A program made the position numbers and the translations under genes. A DNA stretch of 64,000 nucleotides. It comes from Cladophialophora immunda. Lineage: Eukaryota; Ascomycota; Eurotiomycetes; Chaetothyriales; Herpotrichiellaceae. Positions 54,994-64,000 of the stretch are shown here, in pieces; within the stretch, counting starts at the first letter, position 1; each line of letters starts with the position of its first letter. The stretch covers positions 124,001 to 188,000 of the forward strand of contig NW_015622542.1 in NCBI RefSeq assembly GCF_000835495.1, given 5' to 3'. The notes beneath the pieces are model-generated. The model saw only the letters and a list, made by a program, of their open reading frames with translations. It was not told the DNA's origin and did not search any database.

Positions 54994-55865
54994 TCAATCA
55001 ACTTTCTTTCTGTCTCCGTCGCCTCCTTTGCTCTTACCCTTCACGAGGGACCGGAGAATCAACCACATCCACCAGAGGGTGTTGCTCGCTTTGCCGCTAC
55101 CGTAGTCTTGCGCGCGATCACCCACTTCTGCCATGGCGCAGACCAGATCTGCCAGTTCCTTCTGGACTTTATAGTGGAGATACGCTGCTGTGAGGTCTAG
55201 ACCGTTTGTAATTCCACCTGGAAAGATAGCAGTTAGCAGGTGCGCGGTGGGCGACGTTACCATCGAAGGTTAAGAGGGAAAGAGAAAAGGACCAGCAGTG
55301 GAGAGCAAAAGTACTACCCACCGGACGACCACATTCTTCCATCTCTCTCCCATCTCCGATCCACAAAGTTTGCCGCAGGGAACTTCTCCTTCAGCTTTCC
55401 CAATAGACCTCTGGGTCCGGTGATCCTCTTGCCGTCCAAAAGCCCCGCAAAACCGGCGGGAAAGCTGCCGGTGCAGATGACCAAAAAGTCGGTCTGGTCG
55501 GCTTCCTTGTGCGCGCGGAGGAAAGCCAAGACGTCTTCCTCGGGGATCAGATTCGGATCCGGGCCCGGGATGAGAAGCGCGTCGAGGTGGCCTGGTTGTA
55601 CGGCCGGCGATGACAGCGAGTCCGTCACGGGAAGCGTGGCCGAGGACGTCATCGAGGCGTGAGTGCCGGACCCTGTCGCGGCGATGTAGTGGATCTCGAC
55701 CGGGACAGCCAGGTCACGGAGTGGTTTGGGGAGGCCGCATGCTTCGAGGTACTCCGGGGTGAGCATACCGAAGAGATCAATGGCCGAGGCATCGAGGAGT
55801 TGGACCGGTGGGATCAGAAGGATTCCGATGCGAAGAGAGGTCGCTTTTGGCGTGGTAGAAGTCAT
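54994..55865 (-). CDS. DJ-1/PfpI-family (class I glutamine amidotransferase-like) protein
   Basis: Exon 1 55865-55322, a 104-nt intron (55218-55321, donor GTGGGT, branch CTAAC, acceptor TTCCAG), exon 2 55217-54994; joined 255 aa. The splice rebuilds the family block RMWSSG + GITNGLDLTAAYLH. The fold starts with LRIGILLIPPVQLLDASAID, later HLDALLIPGPDPNLIPEEDV, and the nucleophile elbow is DFLVICTGSFPAGFAGLLDG with Cys131. It continues GKRITGPRGLLGKLKEKFPA and VDRRWERDGRMW. Fungal relatives are poorly characterised; bacterial ones include isonitrile hydratase and ThiJ/PfpI proteins, so hydrolase or glyoxalase-like chemistry is possible but not shown. It ends in a Lys/Gly/Asp-rich tail. Confidence 0.88.
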
Positions 55866-55992
55866 TTTGTTGGCAAAGAAAGGTATTTCCGATCTGGATC
55901 GTCGTCTTCGTCGAGCTTATTGCGGCACTGATAGAGACTGTCGCGCTTAGGGGAGCCAGAAAGTTCGACCTCATGATGGGTGGTGCTCGAGG

Positions 55993-56000
55993 TATAAATA
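55993..56000 (-). promoter_or_regulatory. TATA-like box of the DJ-1/PfpI gene, inside a 14-bp palindrome
   Basis: AGGTATAAATACCT (55990-56003) is a perfect palindrome around a TATA core, about 128 bp upstream of the minus-strand start codon. Confidence 0.35.
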
Positions 56001-56875
56001 CCTACTCGCCATAACGCAGAGTCTAGATGCCAGAACATTGGTGCCTGAGGCTCCCAAAGAGCCAAATAAAATATACACCGCTCCGCTTTTCATAGTCGTT
56101 CTTCGGGAAAGTGAGCAAGCCTAGGTGAGTTCGTGGTGCTATTTGCCAAATGGCGTCTATGTAGGGGGTGTTTTGAGGAGCCCTGAGTGGCCAGGCTCCA
56201 GCATTTTGTTAGCGTCAAACTTGGCTGCAACAGATTTGTTATTGGTCAAGTGGACATGACAAGACTGAGACTGTTGAAAGTTCGAATACTGTGATTGGCG
56301 ATCCCACAGTCAAACGGAGCAGAGTGCGGCCGATGCCTCGTGGATGGACGAGGTGGACTGCGCTGTATGCGGAAAGTATCCTGATTCGGTCAGTGGGGAA
56401 AAGGAGTCCCGCGGGAGGATGTTATTCCGGCCCGAACGGCTGTTCCGTCCCATGAAGCTCCCTCCGCCTTGGAAATTCGCCGGCGACGGTCATCCAGTTA
56501 TAAGCACTCGGTAGTTAACCCACGTCGCGGTTTGCCGTCTATCTTGAAGGCCGCGCAGCTCGCCACAAAGACGATTGCCATCCTTCTTGGCGAGTCAGAG
56601 CTGTGGCCAAGGCTCCGGAGTTCTGGGGGAGCCGCCGTAGCTGCCGCCGCTGTTCGGTCTCCCTGGAGTCCGGGCTCGCCAGATTTACGTCAATAAAGAT
56701 CAAGGGGGAAGTCGAACCAAGGAACCAGCCTGGCTTCAGTCGAGGACTTTGATATGGGCATACCGTCTCCCAGCGGGGAGAGGAGGTTGGTGTCCAACGT
56801 GTCGCGCATCGGACTTCCAAGTTTTAAGGTCGGACCTTATCCGACGCCTTGCCTAGTCGGGTCTAGGCTTCTCCA

Positions 56876-56883
56876 TATAAATA
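56876..56883 (+). promoter_or_regulatory. TATA box of the 57.1-kb gene
   Basis: TATAAATA about 240 bp before the start codon, followed by a pyrimidine-rich leader (57060-57105). Confidence 0.45.
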
Positions 56884-57122
56884 GAGACTAGCGCGATATC
56901 TCGGGCTCCACCTCCAAATGGGCAAAACGGTGAAGGGCCTGCCACCATCTTTTTCCCATCCCATCCAATCCATCCAACATCTGTTGCTCTACAACGCGCC
57001 ACCCCGATTTATTCTTCGTCTCCTGCTCTCGTATTTGTTAGGCCTAAACGGCCACAGCGAGCAATAAAACTTTACTCCCCCCCCTTCCCTTCTTCTTCAT
57101 CTTTCTTGGGGTGAATACTACT

Positions 57123-58154
57123 ATGTCCCCGTTCATCAGCATGCGGCGCTTTTCTCGATCTGGGTCCGTCCACAACTCGCAGCCCTCCGCCTCCGCCTCA
57201 CATCAACCAGCACCCCCCACCTCCTACACGCCGCCCCTGTCACACGCGCCCATGATGCCAAATGGCACGGCGGGATCTCTCCACGACTCGAGACCCGTGT
57301 CGGCAAAGACCAGCTCGAGCTTCGACTTTGCCAATCGCCCTCCCACCAACTACCAAATCACCGCCCTGCCGCACAGCGCTATCGGCAACCTCTCACGCAC
57401 CGATCAGATTGTGCTGCGACACTTCTGGGATGTCAAGTACGACGAGAACAAGGCTCGGGACCTCCATTTCGTAAGTCGAGATTGACTCCCCTGACCAATC
57501 GATCCAGGCGAGAAAGTGACGGTCAACTGACGGTGTCCATTCTGGGGGGGCCCTAACCCAACAGCTCAAGTTCCCCTTCTTCCCACAATACCCGAATCAC
57601 CAGGATCTGATTCCTTACTGTGAAATCTATCACTTGGTCAAGACTTCGCCCGGCGCGAAGATCATCAGTCTTGGCAGTGCCAACGGCGTCTACATCGGGT
57701 AAGTGTTAAATTCCATCGCGAGGAGAGCCGAAACTCAGTCACCACACTTTTGACTGGCTATTGCGCGATGGGATTCGAGCCAGACTACTATCTATATCGC
57801 ATTCGACAACAACCCCGATCTGACCGTGTCTCAATGCCTAGGTTTGAGCTCTTCTCGGGTTCCCAGCTCCACATCGACATGGACGACAGCTGGCAGAACA
57901 TCTCGCACCACCGTGTCTCGTTCAAGAAGTACGACAAGATGCTCAAGGACCCCTCGTCGGACGCGACCTTCAAGTCCTGGCCCAAGCCTTTGACGATTGA
58001 GTTCCTCGAGGAGCAGTACGGACGCTGGATGCTCGACCTGACCAGTCTCTGCTGGGAGACCGCCGAGGTTAGAGAACTTGGCGGCGGCGGTGGGGGCGGC
58101 GGTGATGGCCCAGAGGAGAGCGTTGACGGGGACTTGAAGGATGAGATGTTGTAG
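57123..58154 (+). CDS. Conserved hypothetical fungal protein (three exons)
   Basis: Exons 57123-57470, 57565-57698 and 57842-58154 join to 264 aa; an in-frame ATG at 57111 would add four residues. Introns are 94 nt (GTAAGT...CCAACAG) and 143 nt (GTAAGT...GCCTAG). The first 85 residues are Ser/Pro-rich. The ordered part begins YQITALPHSAIGNLSRTDQI, VLRHFWDVKYDENKARDLHF, LKFPFFPQYPNHQDLIPYCE and KIISLGSANGVYIG, then after the second splice FELFSGSQLHIDMDDSWQNI, HHRVSFKKYDKMLKD and LTIEFLEEQYGRWMLDLTSL. A run of about nine Gly near the end precedes an acidic tail. The even domain, spanning all three exons without stops, supports the model. I cannot name the family or a function; no signal peptide or membrane helix is present. 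Confidence 0.8.
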
Positions 58155-59914
58155 CCGGTGTGTGAGGGAGAGAGAGAGAGACAGTACGTGTGTGTGATCT
58201 GAACGATCAACCACCGATCATCGACAAACAACCGACAAGGCCTTCTGGGGGGTCCTCTGTCAGTCTTGGGCGCGCCCGCGCCCCTCTCCCGCGCCCTCGC
58301 CCTGTTTTGAAGCGGGCCGTCGCAGATGCTGCAACGCAGCCCAGCCTCCGTGCGCGCAACATCATCACAAAAACATGCTACAAGGACACGCAGCACACCA
58401 GAAAAGTAATCATGGATCTTTCCCCTTCCCCCCTCCCCTTTCTTTTCGGAATATTGCTAGGGGAGGCAAAGCCACTGAAAACGAGACACGAAGACAAACG
58501 GCCCTTTTTGTTGCCTTTTCTTTTCTATTGACTTTACAATGATGGGTAGTGATAGATAATTAATGACTTGGAATGATAACACACCACCAGCACCAGAACA
58601 ACCACCACAGTGTCCACGTATTACACAGTTGGGCGGGCTGGTGGAGTTTCGACTAGGTCCTGGTGTCCTTGTGCACAGAGTCCCGAGGTGTCTATTTACC
58701 TGTGTCCACCTTTCTTGAGGACAAGTTCTACCAATAAAACGGCCCACGAGACGAATCACATTCTCACCCTGTATGTACCCTGTGCCCGCGGTGTGCTTCC
58801 ATATCTATCGTGGCGCGGTCAAGCAAGGTGTTGGCAGCCCACGCTGTGTTGGATATGAGTGTGCTTGATTCCAGTGGATGAAAGGGTGGCTGCAGCCTGC
58901 CGTTGGCGCCCGGGCGCGTCTGCAGGTCGCCTTGCGCTGTGGACGATGTGCTGTGTCGACGTCGGCCAGAGCAACAGATGTGGACGCTTGCGACCTCTGC
59001 GGCCTTGTGGGGAATTTCCACAATGCTGCATCATCAGGTTGTTGCATCTACGAAACATGGGTAAGGCTCCAGCCTAGCCGAGTATCTCAAGTCGCCTGAC
59101 AAGGCCCGACCCAGCCAGGAGTATTGACGCCCAGTTCTTGTTGACAAGGCTCCTTTGCCGAATCCGAGCCTGCAGCTATGCGTCTTGTGACATGCTTCAA
59201 AAATTCCACGCTGGGGCAGAAAGGCGGCGACTTTGGCCAGATACAGCGGGCCCATTCTCTATCTCACACTGCCATTGGCTCTGTAGAATGGCTCACGCGA
59301 TTGGGGAATGACGGGTTCCAGAAGAGGTTGCGCGGAAAGCGGCATTGTCTTCGCTGACAGAAGAAGAAAAAAAGACGGAACAGGTAGGAAAAATGGGGGA
59401 TTTGCCTTGTATTTCAGACAAGAGATGAAAAGCCGTCGTTAGATTATCGTAGCCATACACAAGGCGCATGGTCTGACTGTTGCTGGCCGAATGAAAGATC
59501 CAATACAACTGACAGGTCAGATGAGTCAAACACCTTCCGTCGATCCATCTGTGGCACTTGTCCCTGGCGTCCACCAAAAGCAGCGGGTCAGAGGGCCTCC
59601 ACACGGAGGATTTCCTCTGAGCTTCTCACTGACTGGCCCCTCCATTTTCCTGCCAATTGAGTTCAACAAGGCTCTCCGGAAAAGGAGTGCGAGGCCTCTG
59701 GGAACAGTAGAAACTGACGCAAGCAAACAGTTATCGTCCTTGACCACCAAAACACAGAACCCGAATGCAAAAACAACCACAATCGTGGTGCGGCAATCTG
59801 ATATTTCGAGGCTCTCATACGTATGAATGTCGAACTGTGTGAGCACCGATCCAGCACCGCAAATTTCCTTCTGCGATGTGCGCCTGTCCGGACCCTTAAC
59901 GTGATGTGTTGGCG
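58155..59914. other. Intergenic, no gene seen
   Basis: 1.76 kb between convergent genes. Several short frames on both strands at 58750-59080 overlap each other and are compositionally random. Confidence 0.4.
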
Positions 59915-61908
59915 TCAAGAAGTAGCGTCAAGAAGTGGTTTCTCTCGTGGCTTCTCTCGCGGCTTCTCTCGCGGAGAGAACTCGTCTCTCCAGTACTCCT
60001 CAAAGTCCGCTATGGACCGCAGAGCGATACGGCCAATATCCATGACTTTGACATTCCACTCAATGGATTGCAGCTTTCCGAAGTGGATTCGGCTGGCATC
60101 ATCCAAGTAGTGCCCGTCGTTGAGATCGACGGCGATTGCTTTCTTTTTGAATTGAGGCTCCCCCGGCAGGAGCCCAGGTGGTTTGGCTTGTTTGCTGGGA
60201 TATGCAATCGCGTGAGCCTGCGCCTCGGGGCCCATCTTCTTCTGCCCAACGCCTCGCCCTCCATAGGTATTGATAGGCACGCAGACCGAGTACCCTTGCC
60301 GTTTGCTGATGACAACCATCCATCTGATCTTGCTGTAGATGAGTGTCCCCATAGGTCCCACACTCACCCTTCGAGGGTCTAAACCTCGAGGAAGTTGCTC
60401 GCCACGCTTGAGGCCTAAGGGCTCGTGGAACATCAAAGAAAACACTCTGCCTGCGGAGAAGAAGGCCGCACCGTCATGGCGCAGAATGTAACGGGCGTCA
60501 AGTCGTTCAGAATCCGCCATCCGCTGGTTTTCGTTTGTCCCTCTAAATTCAACGTTTTCGATACCGTTAGCAGTTGGTTGCTTGTGTTTGTAGTCATGGC
60601 TCTCATAGGATTTGGAAGATCTCGTATGCTCCCGATGTCTTCTTGCATCATGCTGCTGATCGAGTATCCTTGTGTCTTGTTGAGGACCAGTACCTATCCG
60701 TGAGAGCGGCACCGGAAGAGCAGCTGGTTGTGTATCCTTCTTAATCGCGGGTGGCGCTTGCGTTGGAATTCCAGAAGCACTTGTTTGGCGGACGCTATCA
60801 TTGGTCGGCAGTCCTGTTCTTGGTGCTGCTGCTGAGAGTAATGCTGGCTTTGAATACGCCAATGGTGCAGGGTTGGGACCACGACCAACATGCGAACCCA
60901 ACGGATTTGCATGCGATACGTAGGAAGCTCCACGACCAGCAGACAATGCTTGACTATAAGTATGGACATCCGCAAGACCATGACTTCGATCTTGTGTCTC
61001 AGGAACCTTCGCTTCATGCTGCTGAAGAGGTCCCGAGACTTCCCGAGTTCGCCGGCGCACTTCATCGGCAACCCTGTTGAACTCGTTGAAATATTCTTGC
61101 AATTTTGATTCCTTAGGGTCTTTACGCCCCAGCAAAGTAAGGTAGTTGCGGCAATCTTCAGGCGGCGAGTCTCTGCACGCTTTGAGAATCACGTAGCGTT
61201 GGATGCATCGCACTAACAGCATCTCATCCTGGTTGCTGTTCGCCTGGACTGCAGCATCGAGAAAGCTCTCCAAATCGGTAAGCAGGAGGATGTCGTGATT
61301 ATGGTCGATAAAGCGACTGCATTCCAGAAAGTTGTTGAATGGGATTTTAATAAACTCAAGGACAATGGAAGATGAACGAGATGCTGCCCCGACGGTCGAT
61401 GTCTCTTGCTGCGACAGCGATGGTTGTCTGGTGCGGATTGGAACAGTGCTCTTGACAGGATTAGGATTTGCATCCCCTCTATTAGGGGTTGTTCGAGACT
61501 CTCTTCCACTTCTCTGCAAGTTAAACCGATCATCGGGGCGACGTTGATTGTCACCGCTCTGTGGTTCGAGCGATTCATTAGGTGCTGTTCGGGGTGTGTT
61601 TCTGCAAACGGCCAACATAAACAACCTCCTGAACCGAATGGAAAGGAAAGCTGACGGACATACCTTCGTTGTTGGGGGGATATCGCATCTGGGATTGGGA
61701 TCACCTCCCCAGTAAGTTTGTCTTGGAAACAATATCGCCCTGGAGAAGTTTCAATACCATCCCGAATCTTCACGAGTGTACGCCTCACCTCCATGGATGA
61801 CCACTCTCCGCTCAGAGCCATCCTGAAACTTCCTCCACGCAATACCATACCTTTCAACGGGGTCATATAAGGCCATACAAGGCCAATGTGCGGTCGGGAC
61901 GGGTTCAC
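59915..61908 (-). CDS. DUF6590-domain protein
   Basis: Exon 1 61908-61664, a 62-nt intron (61602-61663, donor GTATGT, acceptor TTTGCAG), exon 2 61601-59915; joined 643 aa. Starts at 61908, or at 61821 (MALSGEWSSMEV), are possible. A helical region lies at about 158-275 (FIDHNHDILLLTDLESFLDA). A long disordered linker follows, then the DUF6590 domain at about 460-609: AFFSAGRVFSLMFHEPLG, then IRWMVVISKRQGYSVCVPIN, TYGGRGVGQKK and AIAVDLNDGHYLDDASRIHF, then SIEWNVKVMDIGRI. DUF6590 is widespread in Pezizomycotina with no assigned function. The C-terminus carries three tandem REKP units encoded by a 12-bp DNA repeat. No catalytic motif is evident. Confidence 0.82.
59939..59977. repeat. 12-bp tandem repeat encoding the C-terminal (REKP)3 of the DUF6590 protein
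   Basis: Three copies of GGCTTCTCTCGC-like sequence on the plus strand, in phase with the minus-strand reading frame. An adjacent GCGTCAAGAAGT duplicate follows the same pattern of slippage. Confidence 0.8.
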
Positions 61909-63012
61909 AATCAGGCTGAGTGGAAGCCGAGGCGATTGAATCGAGGCAGCCCCTTATCTACCCCTCTCGAGGGAAGAGCCGCATGCCCTGAAGCGAGAAG
62001 AAGGGACTGCATATTGATCCAACTGTCTGCGAGAGTGCTAGTGTATGCAGCAAGCATTCGTAATCGTTCGAGGTGATAGGCCGCTTGTGAGGATACTCGT
62101 AGATTCTGCGCGTGAATGAGTTACTTGCGGCTTGGTTCCAGTATGCGGGAGGGGAGCACGAGCCTGAGGCCATGCCGCGTGATTGGCACATGTGACGGTG
62201 ATTGCAGCGGTGGTCTCTGTGCCAATCAACTCGAGCAGGATCATGCAGAAGAAGAAGAACCAGTGGTAGAGACGACGCAGTGGCTGGAGGTAGCCCAACC
62301 GAAGAGCACCAACAGCGCAGTCTGAAATACGAGCTGGCAGACCGAAGGATTACAAAGTGCGAAGCTTGCTGGAGAGGGTGGTGCCGGGGCCAATAAACTG
62401 GTTAGGCGGCTCGTGTCAGTTTCTGGGCGGACGTGGGGTGTTGCAGAGAGTCTTGTAGGGAGTCTTGCAGGGGGGCTTCTGCTCATGCATCCCTGAACAA
62501 CAAGGCCTGGAGCCGCCGACACGGCCCCCGTATCCCGTATCGGCACTGTCCTTTCTGCCTCCTCCTTCCCACCTGGACACCCCTTTCACCCATCTCCCCG
62601 TCCTCCTTCTGGCACTGCCACCAGCCGTCTGCATACCTGATCTCTCCACAGTCATGTTATTAAATACTCGTTTCCACCCTCGACAGGGGGATACTTTTCT
62701 TACCGCTGATTTAGGGCCTTGTTCATTGACCTGGAGTCATGGCCATTGGTCCTTTGATCTTGACTGCTGTCGATCCAACTACGCGAGTAGTTAAGCCGTC
62801 GCATTTCCAGTTATTCGCAAACCTCCCAATTCCATATATCTTGCCTGCCTTTTATATGTTCCCATAGCTCATTCCCTGACGTATTGTCATGCTATGTGAT
62901 CCGTCTGCTTCCCTTGATTCGTCTTGACGTTCACACTGTCGGCACGAGTCAAATTGAGTTGCCCATACAACTGGGAAGACGGCAGCCAGTCGCACATGGC
63001 ATCCTCCGTCTT
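61909..63012. other. Divergent intergenic region
   Basis: Upstream DNA of the DUF6590 gene and of the last gene. It could hold an additional 5' exon of the latter, but none can be supported. Confidence 0.4.
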
Positions 63013-64000
63013 ATGGCATTGTTGCCGACTGAATCGTCATGGAATGAAGGATATGGAGGATTGGAACTATGCGATCACGTTGCCAGGTATGTCTATGATA
63101 GCTTGACATGAGACAGCCCAAGACTTACCTTGGCATGTAGCGCTGGATGTCCTACACAATCTTCAACTCACTCCTCTAACCGCGATGCCGGTTGTTCATC
63201 CTCCGAGCATTACCACTATACGGCGAATGGAGGGGCAGTACTGGAGTCGCATGCGACAACACTTGAAGATGTGAAAACGAATTTTGTGAATATCGTACCA
63301 TCACCAGAGAATACCGCTGTGAGCAGAGGTGCCTCGCCCATTCCACACGTAGTTTGGGATGGAGAACCCGTTCTTGTCGCAGAATCACACGACACTTTCG
63401 ACTTGCCTGAACTTCTGAAGGAGGATTTAACAAATCATAATGATACATTCAATCACGTAAACCGGGTAGACAATCCAATTCGCTTCGTCACCAAGGTCCA
63501 GAAGATTAGGCGGCAGCGTCAGAAAGTCCAAACTCTCCGGATTCAGGCAAGAGATGAACGGAGCAGGATGAAAGATACGCGAAATCGACTACAAGAAGCC
63601 TTTCGCAACTTCCTTGACGCAGGCGGAACAATTCCTCCCCAAGAAAATAGTCATGACAGTGCGACGGCCAGCTTGCGAGAGATGAATGCGACTTTCAAAG
63701 AGCTGGAAGCCCAGGATATTGACCTTGATATGGTGGAATCGACTCTCGTTCCAGCAGAATGGGAATTGAAAGATTCCGAGCAACAACTTTACGAGGACAT
63801 ATTAGGGCCGTCAGCTTCTGATGGGAATGACTCCGAGATCAGCGTTCAAGCGATCAAAAGGATTCCAGAGACTCTCCATGATGGACCAAACCAGAATTAC
63901 GTTAATGTGCAGTCGCCGAAGCATGAGCTAACTAGTCAAGAACGACTATCTTCACTAGCCCGGAAAAGAGAGGAAGTCAAGGATAGGCTGCTGGATCTCA
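63013..64000 (+). CDS. Hypothetical coiled-coil protein, 5' part (runs off right edge)
   Basis: Proposed exon 1 63013-63086 starts at MALLPTESSWNEGYGGLEL. A 54-nt intron (63087-63140, GTATGT...GCATGTAG) keeps the phase into an exon open to the end of the window (286 codons, no stop). The same frame remains open upstream of 63013, so the start is not certain. The middle is a strongly charged helix (KVQKIRRQRQKVQTLRIQAR, then RSRMKDTRNRLQEAFRNFLD) followed by GGTIPPQ and a second helical stretch (MNATFKELEAQDIDLDMVES). Near the edge another coiled coil begins (RLSSLARKREEVKDRLLDL). Such Arg/Lys/Glu helices flanked by disorder are frequent in uncharacterised Pezizomycotina proteins. No domain is named. 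Confidence 0.65.

Larger units (their letters stand above)
55866..57122. other. Divergent promoter region (DJ-1/PfpI and conserved hypothetical)
   Basis: No gene is seen. TATA-like boxes lie near both ends (listed separately). An inverted repeat GTCGGA-CCTTA-TCCGAC sits at 56829-56845, about 30 bp before the plus-strand TATA box. Confidence 0.5.

Noticed and set aside
56279..56291. GTTCGAATAC resembling a tRNA B box
   Set aside because: No pairing T stem and no A box upstream.
1..64000. Biosynthetic gene cluster, transposon or RIP-mutated segment
   Set aside because: No synthase or synthetase, transposase, reverse transcriptase or terminal repeats, and no AT-rich stretch with C-to-T decay was seen; the transporter, regulator and dioxygenase are far apart and unlinked by context.

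Overview
This is nuclear DNA of a filamentous ascomycete (Pezizomycotina). Protein genes lie on both strands and are mostly single-exon or have a few 50-200 nt introns with GTATGT/GTAAGT donors, CTAAC-type branch sites and YAG acceptors. The gene content is fungal throughout: a Zn2Cys6 regulator, two HET-domain proteins, Rrp7, Atp12, Ssu72, Nbp2, IQGAP, a Rck2/SrkA kinase and a DUF6590 protein. A Eurotiomycete (for example Chaetothyriales) or a near relative is my guess from protein flavour; no marker gene settles it. I saw no rRNA, convincing tRNA, transposase, LTR, telomere or CRISPR array.

Layout. 1-14 kb: a truncated NCS1 purine/cytosine permease, a War1/Leu3-like Zn2Cys6 factor, a long disordered conserved protein, a small secreted or membrane protein, and a HET-domain protein. 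14-32 kb is mainly housekeeping: RRP7, a Tyr/Ser/Thr-rich secreted repeat protein, an atypical ureohydrolase divergent from ATP12, a Pmp3-like membrane protein, NBP2, SSU72, a NUDT19-like Nudix hydrolase and IMP dehydrogenase. 32-46.7 kb: a 1643-aa IQGAP, a 3.1 kb stretch without a clear gene, an uncertain two-exon gene, the four-exon SrkA/Rck2 kinase (with a 51-nt exon) and an MCT-type MFS transporter. 47-64 kb is more accessory: a second HET protein with an Arg/Ser-rich insertion, an indoleamine 2,3-dioxygenase with a perfect inverted repeat beside its TATA-like box, a tandem array of exon-intron-like modules, a small C2H2 protein, a DJ-1/PfpI protein, a conserved hypothetical, a DUF6590 protein, and the start of a coiled-coil protein running off the right edge.

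The genes do not form an obvious pathway or biosynthetic cluster. The least ordinary item is the array at about 53.19-53.87 kb. It has about five diverged units of about 155 nt. Four successive unit junctions carry a GTAAGY donor, a branch-like CTRAY (or TTGAC) motif and a YAG acceptor at intron-like spacing (50-57 nt). This suggests a repeatedly duplicated exon plus intron, coding or non-coding, that I cannot assign to a known element. The second is the 10-bp-arm inverted repeat (containing CGG-N8-CCG) just upstream of the dioxygenase TATA-like box.
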